A stretch of 64,000 nucleotides of DNA from an uncultured Draconibacterium sp. Lineage in GTDB: Bacteria > Bacteroidota > Bacteroidia > Bacteroidales > Prolixibacteraceae. The notes beneath the pieces were generated by a model. That model ran no database searches. It had not been told where the DNA came from and saw only the letters and a program-made list of their open reading frames with translations. The position numbers and the translations under genes were made by a program. The stretch spans positions 62,001 to 126,000 of the forward strand of contig NZ_OY771648.1 of NCBI RefSeq assembly GCF_963674925.1, written 5' to 3'. This document shows positions 1 to 7,152 of the stretch, one piece after another. The first letter of the stretch is position 1. Each line of letters begins with the position of its first letter.

Positions 1-54
1 TATTTTCTGGTTGGCAATATCAATTGCAATTGGTAAAAAATTTTTGTCTGCCAT
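1..54 (-). CDS. Probable siroheme synthase (precorrin-2 dehydrogenase), N-terminal fragment
   Basis: Only the first 18 codons are in the window (MADKNFLPIAIDIANQKI), starting at the ATG at 54-52 on the minus strand and running off the left edge. The start resembles the N-terminus of Met8/CysG-N type precorrin-2 dehydrogenases, where a short FLPI-type strand leads into an NAD-binding GGG motif that would lie just outside. It begins 5 nt after the DUF2061 stop, so it is in the same operon. DUF2061 genes commonly sit with assimilatory sulfate reduction genes in Bacteroidota, and siroheme is the sulfite reductase cofactor, so the call fits. The fragment is too short to be certain. Confidence 0.45.
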   Translation of the reverse strand, partial: MADKNFLPIAIDIANQKI

Positions 55-59
55 ACTCT

Positions 60-320
60 TTATATTTCGTATTCAATTGGTGTATGTTTAACCCTTCCGA
101 AGCTGATTTTGTTCCAGGCGCGCTCATGAAAAAAGTATAAAGTCATTTTGGTAAAAAGCTCGACGCCGCCAATGGTAACCGCAAAATTTATATCCCCCAC
201 CACTAACCACGAGATCAGAATGGTATCGATGGTACCAATGGTGCGCCACGAAATTGTTTTTACAATACTCCGTCTTTTCCGTTCAACAATATTTCCTTTT
301 TCTTTTGCCATAAAACTCAT
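60..320 (-). CDS. DUF2061 family membrane protein
   Basis: An 86-residue protein matching the DUF2061 family: basic N-terminus, then RSIVKTISWRTIGTIDTIL, a hydrophobic segment around residues 25-60 and a conserved FFHERAWNKI block near the end. The family is small, probably membrane embedded, and has no assigned biochemical function. In Bacteroidota it is often found among sulfate assimilation genes. Either Met1 (320) or Met4 (311, MAKEKG) could be the start. It is the first ordinary gene of a minus-strand operon whose leader holds a Met/Cys-rich ORF and an intrinsic terminator, so its transcription is probably attenuated in response to sulfur amino acid supply. Confidence 0.85.
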   Translation of the reverse strand: MSFMAKEKGNIVERKRRSIVKTISWRTIGTIDTILISWLVVGDINFAVTIGGVELFTKMTLYFFHERAWNKISFGRVKHTPIEYEI

Positions 321-358
321 CGCTGTTTAAAATCTCAAGTTTTCATCTGAATCAATCT

Positions 359-394
359 CAAAAAAAAAGCCCTTCTGCAAATACAGAAGAGCCT
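359..394 (-). terminator. Intrinsic terminator in the DUF2061 leader (attenuator)
   Basis: On the minus strand the arm AGGCTCTTCTG (394-384) pairs with CAGAAGGGCTT (377-367) around a 6-nt loop, with G-U pairs, followed directly by a run of about nine T. It lies between the leader ORF (stop at 425) and the DUF2061 start at 320, so it would stop transcription before the structural genes. The 5' arm segment TCTTCTG (390-384) can also pair with CAGAGGG (436-430) at the end of the leader ORF, an alternative fold that would break the terminator. Confidence 0.8.
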
Positions 395-424
395 TTCAAA
401 TCGAGTAATATTTTCAATCCATGG

Positions 425-487
425 TCAGTCCCTCTGCACAACAATATCAGTACAACACATACACATCATACATGTCATTTTCATCAT
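425..487 (-). CDS. Met/Cys-rich leader peptide (20 aa)
   Basis: A 20-codon ORF reads MMKMTCMMCMCCTDIVVQRD and ends in TGA at 427-425. Ten of its first twelve residues are Met or Cys (six Met, four Cys). It begins about 60 nt downstream of a TACATTTG promoter box, and an intrinsic terminator follows its stop after about 30 nt, itself about 40 nt before DUF2061. This is the classical layout of amino acid attenuation: stalling at Met/Cys codons would leave the 3' part of the ORF free to pair with the terminator arm. It is too short for standard gene callers. A Met/Cys-rich metal-binding micropeptide is a less likely alternative. Confidence 0.7.
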   Translation of the reverse strand: MMKMTCMMCMCCTDIVVQRD

Positions 488-535
488 TGTTATTTTAGAG
501 AAACTATTAACCATTGCGCTTTAAAATTATTTCTA

Positions 536-551
536 TGTGACTTTTATCACA
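536..551. promoter_or_regulatory. Perfect Crp/Fnr-type palindrome
   Basis: TGTGA-N6-TCACA, a perfect 16-bp palindrome that matches the classic CRP half-site arrangement. It covers the predicted transcription start (about 550) of the minus-strand leader operon, where a bound protein would block initiation, and lies about 390 nt upstream of the plus-strand EF-G2 gene. In Bacteroides thetaiotaomicron the fusA2 gene is controlled by the CRP-like regulator Cur, so either neighbour could be the target. Confidence 0.5.
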
Positions 552-556
552 CACTG

Positions 557-564
557 CAAATGTA
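557..564 (-). promoter_or_regulatory. Promoter -7 box of the leader/DUF2061 operon
   Basis: TACATTTG on the minus strand fits the Bacteroidota TAnnTTTG element. A TTTTTTG run 16 nt upstream could serve as a somewhat close -33 element. Predicted start near 550, giving a leader of about 230 nt before DUF2061. Confidence 0.55.
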
Positions 565-848
565 AATTAAAATTTCAGACAAAAAAGAATTTTAATCACT
601 AATTTTTATTTGTTCTAAATTAATTAACAATGCAAAAGGGGCGCTGAAAGGGGCTGAAACAGGACATATGTTTTTTAATTGATATATTTGTTATGCTATT
701 CTGATAATTCGCTACACCCCCTTATTTATAATGATTTCAGACTATAACAATTATTAACAAAAGCACTTAAAAAGCTGTTTTGATGTGCATTAACACCACA
801 ACTACACAGGGGCCGGATATTATATTTTTTCCACCTGATTTCTACCTC

Positions 849-878
849 TTGATTGTTAATAAATTATTACTATTTTTG
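849..878 (+). promoter_or_regulatory. Promoter of the EF-G2 gene
   Basis: TTG at 849-851, a 19-nt spacer and TATTTTTG at 871-878 match the Bacteroidota promoter. The predicted start near 885 leaves a 55-nt leader. A second TATATTTG box at 683-690 could give a longer transcript; the rest of the 330-940 gap shows no ORF apart from the minus-strand leader peptide. Confidence 0.6.
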
Positions 879-940
879 ATGACCTCGCTTCAAAATGATG
901 AAGAAAACGAGTATAAATAAATCAATAAAACTTATATACT

Positions 941-3097
941 ATGAAAGTTTACAAAACCGATGAAGTTCGGAACATTGCTCTAATTGGTAATGCCGGCAGT
1001 GGGAAAACCACCCTTGCAGAAGCTATGCTGTTCGAGGGTGGAATTATAAAACGTAAAGGTGATGTTGGTTCAAAAAATACCGTATCCGACTACAACCCAA
1101 TAGAGCAGGATTATGGCAATTCTGTTTTTTCTACCCTGATGCATACCGAATACAACGGAAAAAAAATAAATATAATGGACACCCCGGGGATGGACGATCT
1201 TTGCGGAGGTGTTGTTTCGTCGTTAAGTGTTACGGCACTTGGGGTGTTAACGGTTAACGCATCAAACGGCATTGAAGCCGGCACCGAAGCCGCAGCCCGC
1301 CATGCCGATAACGCACACACGCCACTTGTTGTGGTTTTTAATCAGCTCGATCACGAAAACTCGAATTACGATAGCACACTTGATCAGTGCAAAACTACTT
1401 TTGGTAATAAAACTACCATAGTACAATACCCTGTTGATGCAGGCACAGGCTTTTCGGCTATTATCGATGTACTTAAAATGAAAATGTACACCTACAAAGA
1501 CGATAGCGGCAAACCTGAAATTTCAGACATTCCTGAATCGGAAATGGAGAAAGCAGAAGAACTGCACAACGAACTGGTTGAAAAAGCCGCCGAAAACGAA
1601 GAAGCTTTAATGGAGCTGTATTTCGAAAAAGGAACACTTACCGAAGACGAAATGCGCAAAGGTATTAAGCTGGGAATGCTCGAGCTCACCCTGTTTCCTG
1701 TTTTCTGTACCTGTGCAAAGAAAAGCATTGGCGTTGGCCGATTAATGGAGTTTATTACCAACATTGCACCGGCACCTAAGGAAAAGAAAATGGGTAAAAT
1801 TATTGCCGGAAAAGAAGTTACAATGGATGCTTCGCAACCGCCAAGCCTATTTGTTTTTAAAACTGCTGTTGAGCCACACGTTGGCGAGATTACCTATTTC
1901 AAAGTAATGTCGGGGGTTGTAAAAGAGGGCTTAGACCTCATCAACTCGAAAAACGGAAATAAAGAGCGCTTATCGCAGGTGTTTGTACCCGATGGTAAAA
2001 GCCGCGAGAAAGTTGACGAGCTTCATGCAGGCGACCTGGGTTGTACCGTTAAACTCAAAGAAACAAGGTTTAACCAAACACTGTCAGCCAAAGAAATTGG
2101 AACTGCATTTGCCCCGATAGAATTCCCTACGCCGCGCCATTCAGTAGCAGCCAAGGCTGTTAACGATTCCGACGACGAGAAAGTAGGCGAAATCTTAAGT
2201 AAAATCAAATACGAAGATCCAACTTATGTAATTGAGTACTCGAAAGAATTAAAACAACAATTGATACACGGACAGGGCGAATACCACCTAAACGTATTAA
2301 AATGGTATTTCGACCACGTTCACAAAGTAGAAGTGGAATACCTGAAGCCAAAAATTCCATACCGCGAAACCATTACGAAACCTGCCCAGGCCGATTACCG
2401 CCACAAAAAACAATCGGGTGGTGCCGGACAGTTTGGCGAGGTACACATGATTATTGAACCTTACGAAGAAGGTGCCGCGCCTAAAACCATGTTTAAATTT
2501 GGCGATAAGGAGCAGAAAATTTCGGTTCGTGCGGTTGAAGAGCACAAATTGGACTGGGGTGGGAAACTGGTATTTGTGAACAGTATTGTTGGGGGATCGA
2601 TCGACGCCCGTTTTTTACCGGCTATTCTGAAAGGAATTATGGAGAAAATTGAGGAAGGTCCGCTTACCGGTTCGTATGCCCGCGATATTATTGTTTATGT
2701 TTACGACGGTAAAATGCACCCGGTTGACTCAAACGAAATTTCGTTTAAACTGGCCGGACGTAATGCCTTTAGCATGGCCTTTAAAAATGCCGGTCCTAAA
2801 ATTCTTGAGCCAATTTTAAATCTCGAAGTTTGGGTACCGTCAGACCGCATGGGTGATGCCATGAGTGACCTGCAGGGACGCCGTGCCATGATCATGGGTA
2901 TGGGCTCGGAAAAAGGTATGGAGAAAATTACAGCCAAAGTACCGCAAAAAGAAATGTTCAAATACACCACTTCTCTGAGTTCGATTACCGGTGGTAGAGG
3001 CGTGTTTAAAATGAGTTTCGACGGATACGAAAAAGTTCCTACAGACGTACAGGAAGAACTGCTGAAAGCTTACGAAGCCGAGCAGGAAGAAGAATAG
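941..3097 (+). CDS. fusA2: Elongation factor G paralogue (EF-G2)
   Basis: A 718-residue EF-G homologue with all five domains. The P-loop GNAGSGKT is at 16-23, but the GTPase core is degenerate: the His that follows DTPG in EF-G (DTPGH) is Met84, the switch I RGIT block with its Mg-binding Thr is absent (PIEQDYGNSV at 53-62), and NKxD is NQLD (134-137). The Bacteroides thetaiotaomicron EF-G2 (fusA2) is reported to support translation without GTPase activity during starvation and gut colonisation; these substitutions fit that group rather than the housekeeping EF-G. Domain IV and V motifs (GGAGQFGEVHM, GRRAMIMGM) are intact, so ribosome binding and translocation are likely kept. Stand-alone gene with its own promoter and terminator. 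Confidence 0.9.
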   Translation: MKVYKTDEVRNIALIGNAGSGKTTLAEAMLFEGGIIKRKGDVGSKNTVSDYNPIEQDYGNSVFSTLMHTEYNGKKINIMDTPGMDDLCGGVVSSLSVTALGVLTVNASNGIEAGTEAAARHADNAHTPLVVVFNQLDHENSNYDSTLDQCKTTFGNKTTIVQYPVDAGTGFSAIIDVLKMKMYTYKDDSGKPEISDIPESEMEKAEELHNELVEKAAENEEALMELYFEKGTLTEDEMRKGIKLGMLELTLFPVFCTCAKKSIGVGRLMEFITNIAPAPKEKKMGKIIAGKEVTMDASQPPSLFVFKTAVEPHVGEITYFKVMSGVVKEGLDLINSKNGNKERLSQVFVPDGKSREKVDELHAGDLGCTVKLKETRFNQTLSAKEIGTAFAPIEFPTPRHSVAAKAVNDSDDEKVGEILSKIKYEDPTYVIEYSKELKQQLIHGQGEYHLNVLKWYFDHVHKVEVEYLKPKIPYRETITKPAQADYRHKKQSGGAGQFGEVHMIIEPYEEGAAPKTMFKFGDKEQKISVRAVEEHKLDWGGKLVFVNSIVGGSIDARFLPAILKGIMEKIEEGPLTGSYARDIIVYVYDGKMHPVDSNEISFKLAGRNAFSMAFKNAGPKILEPILNLEVWVPSDRMGDAMSDLQGRRAMIMGMGSEKGMEKITAKVPQKEMFKYTTSLSSITGGRGVFKMSFDGYEKVPTDVQEELLKAYEAEQEEE

Positions 3098-3133
3098 ACC
3101 ATTTTCTAATCCATTTTACTATAACTAATAAAT

Positions 3134-3172
3134 CCCGGTTCGTTTTTAACGGATCGGGGTTTTGTTTTTATT
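3134..3172 (+). terminator. Terminator of the EF-G2 gene
   Basis: CCCGGTTCGT (3134-3143) pairs with ACGGATCGGG (3149-3158) across a TTTTA loop, followed by GTTTTGTTTTTA. It begins 37 nt after the stop codon. Confidence 0.85.
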
Positions 3173-3288
3173 GTACCATAAGATAAAATTACCTTGCCGC
3201 TGAGAAATAACTATCAGGCAGTTACAAAGGAGAAAAGGGTGCAAATTATTGGGAAATCGCCAACCACAAGAGTTAGGGCTAAACAAGA

Positions 3289-3336
3289 AAAGGATCCAAT
3301 CCGTATTTAAGTTACTTTATACGGATTGGATCCTTT
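3289..3336. repeat. Perfect 17-bp inverted repeat between convergent genes
   Basis: AAAGGATCCAATCCGTA (3289-3305) and its exact complement (3320-3336) flank a 14-nt loop. It sits between the convergent EF-G2 and coiled-coil genes, each of which already has its own terminator, and lacks a long T run, so its role is unclear. Confidence 0.6.
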
Positions 3337-3339
3337 AGC

Positions 3340-3382
3340 ATTACAAACAAATACAGCCGAACTTAAAAGTCCGGCTGTATTT
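3340..3382 (-). terminator. Terminator of the coiled-coil membrane protein gene
   Basis: AAATACAGCCG (3349-3359) pairs with CGGCTGTATTT (3372-3382), with a short inner extension; read on the minus strand it is followed by the T-rich GTTTGTAATG. It begins 24 nt beyond the stop codon. Confidence 0.6.
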
Positions 3383-3405
3383 CTATTTTCTGATAATTCA
3401 ATTCT

Positions 3406-4008
3406 CTACGATTTTATCGAGCCCTTTTTCAACTCCAGGCGCGTTTGATGCAACTCCATATTCATTTTAGTGTAACGCTCCAGCGCATTCTTTTTGTGCG
3501 TTTCGTATTCCTCTTTTAACTCTTCGTAATCTTTTTTGGTACGGCGCGTAACAGAAAGACTTCGTTTGTATAAAAGGAAAACAAAACCGGCCAACACCAA
3601 AACTCCGGCAATAAGCAAATACATGGTTATCGAATAAGCGCTCTTATCTATTTTCATGCCTAAAAACACGATTGAATTCTGCAACTTCAAACTCTCGTCG
3701 AGTTGCTGCTGCACTGTATTCATTTGTGCATCTTTCGAGCTTATCTGGCTGTTTAAGTCTCTTATCTGCGCATTTTTCTGCTCCGCACTTTTTTCCAGCA
3801 TACCAATGGTATCGGTAAGTGCTTCGTAGAGATCATCCAACTGATCTTCTTTCAAAAAATAAGATCCATTCCAGAAATTAAGGTTCTCCTTAAAAACTTC
3901 GTATTGGCTGGACAAGGATTGTTCCTGTTTCCAGGCATTTACATCCTTTTTCGCGAAGGTGTTAAACACAACAAAAACCAATACAACTACAGCAAATATC
4001 CTTTTCAT
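3406..4008 (-). CDS. Membrane-anchored coiled-coil protein of unknown function
   Basis: 200 residues when started at MKRIFAVVV (4008), preferred because it gives a signal-type hydrophobic N-terminus; the longer reading from 4047 adds 13 residues before it. After the N-terminal segment come a helical region (LSSQYEVFKENLNFWNGSYFL), a coiled coil rich in Q/N/D/L (about residues 65-110), a transmembrane helix (SAYSITMYLLIAGVLVLAGFVFLLYK, about 128-150) and a charged C-terminal helix (about 155-200). Similar Bacteroidota proteins are sometimes labelled tRNA (guanine-N1)-methyltransferase, but there is no SPOUT methyltransferase domain here. The likely topology is a periplasmic coiled coil with a cytoplasmic tail. 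Function unknown. Confidence 0.8.
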   Translation of the reverse strand: MKRIFAVVVLVFVVFNTFAKKDVNAWKQEQSLSSQYEVFKENLNFWNGSYFLKEDQLDDLYEALTDTIGMLEKSAEQKNAQIRDLNSQISSKDAQMNTVQQQLDESLKLQNSIVFLGMKIDKSAYSITMYLLIAGVLVLAGFVFLLYKRSLSVTRRTKKDYEELKEEYETHKKNALERYTKMNMELHQTRLELKKGSIKS

Positions 4009-4398
4009 ATAACAAACAATTTTCGATTTAATGGCCGGGCCTTTCACCTTTGGCCGAATATCTGTAATAAATTCAATAACTATTCAACGTAACGCAGAAT
4101 CCCTACACTTGTTATTTCAACTGTAAAGATAAATACGGCTTGTACATTTACAATATATACACCCTGTGAATATACGCACAATATAATAAAGGTTTGCCTG
4201 AGGGAGCAAATATAAGGAATAGAAATAAACTAATGCGAATTTGAAGTTCAAATATTTTACCGGATTAAAATTGCCGGACAAATACGAAATACAATAACTG
4301 TTAACACAAGGGTTTAGCCCCGGCGGCTATTTATGGGCAATTGGTTTGGTAATTTTTAATGAATACTATAACTTGCAGGAAACCAAAAAACTACTGCC
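4009..4398. other. Gene-free stretch between divergent genes
   Basis: 390 nt with no convincing ORF, RNA gene or complete TTTG/TAnnTTTG promoter. The only structure seen is a short hairpin (TAGCC at 4315-4319, GGCTA at 4325-4329) about 70 nt before the next gene. Confidence 0.5.
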
Positions 4399-5345
4399 AT
4401 GCAAATCAGCTACAGCCGACCACTTTCTGCAGGTTGGGACCGCATGAAAAAAGCCTTGTTTCAACCGTTCGACATTAACAAATGGATAAAAGTAGGATTT
4501 ACAGCCTGGCTGGCCGGGTTAACCGATTGTGGCGGTGGCAGCGGATCGGGAAACAGCACGGGGAACAATGCAAACTGGGAAGAATTTTTCAGTTTTCCGC
4601 AAACTGCCTGGGACTGGCTGCTCGACAACCCGATTTGGGCCAACCTCATTCTTGTAGGTTTGGTAATTCTGTTTATTATAATTTCGATGATTATTTGGGT
4701 GAGTTCGCGTGGAAAATTTATGTTTCTCGATAATGTTGCAAACGACAAAGCCGAAATCAGTAAACCCTGGCACGACTTCCGAAAACAGGGAAACTCGCTT
4801 TTTATTTTTGAATTCTTCTGGGGCTGGTTCGCTTTTGCCGTGTTTGCATTAATTGCCGCCTACTGTTTTGTTACCGGTAAAGATTTGTACTTTACCCATG
4901 CGCCAAAGGCGGTTGTTTTTGCCGGAATTACACAAATGGTATTGCTGTTTATCGGTTACCTGGTTGTTTTTGGATACATAACGTTATTTCTGAAGACTTT
5001 GTGGTGCCAATTATGTACAAACACCGTGTTGGCGTATTAAAAGGCTGGGGGCAATTCCTAATGGTGTTTGGGAAAAGGGCGCTGCCGTTTATCCTTTATG
5101 GTCTGTTTATTTTTGTCCTGGGAATTGCAATTGGTATCGCCATTATTCTCTTTGCACTGATGACCTGTTGCATTGGCTTGTTACTTATTGTCATCCCTTA
5201 TATTGGAGCGGTAATTTTATTGCCGGTAAGTTATACGTTCAGGGCTTTCAGTATAGAGTTTTTGGCGCAGTTTGGCGACGAATACAATGTATTTCCAACG
5301 TTAGCTGAACCAGCTGACGACAACAATGAAATTGGTACGGAGTAG
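4399..5345 (+). pseudogene. Multi-pass membrane protein, interrupted by a frameshift near 4993-4997
   Basis: Two overlapping frames make up one protein. Frame one (4399-5040) carries LSAGWDRMKKALFQPFDINKWIKVGF, a Gly/Ser/Asn-rich loop and three or four membrane helices, ending YITLFLK before reading out of frame. The second frame resumes as DFVVPIMYKHRVGVLKGWGQFL (from 4995) with further helices up to 5345. DFVVPIMY is a typical continuation in this family of membrane proteins, which are found in many bacteria without assigned function. The join needs one extra base (AAG GAC expected, AAGAC seen at 4993-4997), so a one-base deletion or sequencing error is likely. Without correction the first product would end in an unrelated 15-residue tail. 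No homopolymer slippery site is present. Confidence 0.75.
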
Positions 5346-5549
5346 ATTGAACGATGCAGGTAATTTTTGGAATTCTACCCTCTCTCCTGTCTCTCCCTTC
5401 TATGATGGGAAAGACGATCAGCCTCCATAGGAAACGACTAATAACAAAATTGATTCGGGAGTATTTCAAGGCACAGTCCTATCGTCCTTCCTTGCGAGCA
5501 GGGAAGGATTAGAGGATGGGTATATAAATCTAATTTGAAATTCTTTTTC

Positions 5550-6842
5550 CTAATCCTTATTGCGGAATAAATGCACAAATCCGTGCTTTTTGCGTCTTTC
5601 TCCATCACGGCCGCGGCCTACAACATCGTAGTAATACACTCCCGGGCTTGCGTAACGGCCTCCCATAATCCGGCCATCCCAAACCGTTTCGGTGTAGGTA
5701 TCACCAAAACCACGAACATCGCCACTTTTCCAGTAATGCACACGTTTTCCCCAGCGGTTGAAAATACTAATCTCGATACTTTGCATCGACCAGAACTGAA
5801 CCACAAACTCATCATTGACCCCGTCGCCGTTTGGCGTAAATACATTCGGTACGGCAATAAACGATGTGTCTACCACTATATAATCTTCCATATAAACAGT
5901 ATCGGCACAAGTCTGCGTGTCGGAAAGGCGTTTTGAAACCAGCTTAACCATGTACGTTCCCGAGTTTTCGTAGGTATAAACAGGCGCATCGTCGTAGGCT
6001 ACAAAATCGATACTGTCAACCGGATTTTCTGTTCCTTCCGAATCCATTTTTATGGCATTTAGATCGCGATAAAAAAACCACTCGTAATAACCCGGTGTTC
6101 CATTTTCCGAGTTATTCGAAAAAGTAACTTCAAGCGGTGCTTCACCATTCATAGGATCAGCCGTAAAACTGGCTTTTGTAACAATCGATTCGTATAAAAC
6201 AACAGCCTGCGCATCGCAGCCAAATTTATCGTAAAAACGCAAGGTGTAGTTTGTATTTTCTGCTGGTGGATCATAAACCGTCAAGTTCAGTACCGAAGCA
6301 ATCCGGTCGCCATCTTCCAGCCATTCCACCTGCACATCTTTATTCACAAAAACAGGTGCATTGTTGCTTAAATCGTAATACGTCAGCACGGCCGACTTCA
6401 TTTCACCATTCATTACAAAATGTTCGCAGTCTGAAACAGCAAGGTCTCCGCCGGCGTACATCCAGTTATTAAAAACCCACGCGCGGTCAGTCTCGGTTGT
6501 GGCCCCCTGTGTGATGGTGATCCGGTAACAACCATCAGCCAGCGCATTTATTTGCGACGAAGCGGCGTCTGTAATTTCCTGGTACTGTAAATCAAATGCT
6601 CCGCTTGTTTCATCGTACTTCTCCCACAACCAGGTTTTTGTTCCTGCCAATGTGGTAGTGGCGGTTAAAGCACCAACTTCAGCCGAGGAGTCGTTACTAC
6701 AGAAAATAAAAATATCGTCGGTTTCCGGAAATACCGGGTATTGTGTTACATCGATGGCGTTAGCTCCGGGCGAAGATATTTGTGCCTGGAGAGCGTAAAA
6801 AGAAAATACCAGAATGGTTACAATAAAAAGACTTCGCTTCAT
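5550..6842 (-). CDS. Secreted PKD protein with T9SS/gliding-type C-terminal domain
   Basis: 430 residues. Signal peptide MKRSLFIVTILVFSFYALQAQ, an N-terminal region of unclear fold (about 25-225), a PKD-like domain (SFTADPMNGEAPLEVTFSNN, about 228-325), then a C-terminal domain beginning VPNVFTPNGDGVNDEF with SIFNRWGKRV and SPGVYYYDV. That end is the CHU_C/gliding motility-associated C-terminal domain that sends cargo through the type IX secretion system (type B signal). The protein is therefore probably exported to the cell surface or medium. No catalytic domain was recognised; adhesin or surface structural roles are possible. It is a single-gene unit divergent from the helicase gene. Confidence 0.85.
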   Translation of the reverse strand: MKRSLFIVTILVFSFYALQAQISSPGANAIDVTQYPVFPETDDIFIFCSNDSSAEVGALTATTTLAGTKTWLWEKYDETSGAFDLQYQEITDAASSQINALADGCYRITITQGATTETDRAWVFNNWMYAGGDLAVSDCEHFVMNGEMKSAVLTYYDLSNNAPVFVNKDVQVEWLEDGDRIASVLNLTVYDPPAENTNYTLRFYDKFGCDAQAVVLYESIVTKASFTADPMNGEAPLEVTFSNNSENGTPGYYEWFFYRDLNAIKMDSEGTENPVDSIDFVAYDDAPVYTYENSGTYMVKLVSKRLSDTQTCADTVYMEDYIVVDTSFIAVPNVFTPNGDGVNDEFVVQFWSMQSIEISIFNRWGKRVHYWKSGDVRGFGDTYTETVWDGRIMGGRYASPGVYYYDVVGRGRDGERRKKHGFVHLFRNKD

Positions 6843-7152
6843 AAATTATTGCTCTTTAAGATACAATATTAACGTATAAATTTCATTTAATTGCGTGTTA
6901 CAGGCAAAATAGTGAACCGGAACCGAAATACAGAGGCCTTCAATAATTTGTTAATAAAACACCGGGAATAAGGAAAAGATTCCACCTGACATCATTATTT
7001 TTGCACGCAGAACAACCTGGTGCGCCGGTTGTTGTTTTACTACGATTGAATACTGAATGTTTTACCGAAAATCGTCGACACACGGAAATCGGTTAACAAA
7101 CATTTAATTCGGTCAGTATTTTATATTTGCAAGCTGAAAAAAGAAATCTATA
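6843..7152. other. Divergent intergenic region
   Basis: 310 nt between the T9SS cargo gene and the helicase gene. It holds the helicase promoter box (TATATTTG, 7122-7129) and a second box (TATTTTTG, 6996-7003) that is followed at once by a hairpin (AACAACC 7011-7017, GGTTGTT 7027-7033). No ORF or tRNA was seen. Confidence 0.5.
7122..7129 (+). promoter_or_regulatory. Promoter -7 box of the helicase gene
   Basis: TATATTTG, consistent with TAnnTTTG, 24 nt before the GTG start. No good TTTG is seen at -33. The implied leader is only about 17 nt. Confidence 0.5.

Noticed and set aside
330..940. SAM or other known riboswitch in the DUF2061 leader
   Set aside because: The leader is accounted for by a short ORF and one terminator; I could not fold any known aptamer core by eye.
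3406..4008. tRNA (guanine-N1)-methyltransferase label for the coiled-coil protein
   Set aside because: No SPOUT fold motif; sequence is a signal segment, coiled coil, membrane helix and charged tail.
4985..5005. Programmed -1 frameshift in the membrane protein gene
   Set aside because: No slippery heptamer or downstream pseudoknot; a simple base loss explains it better.
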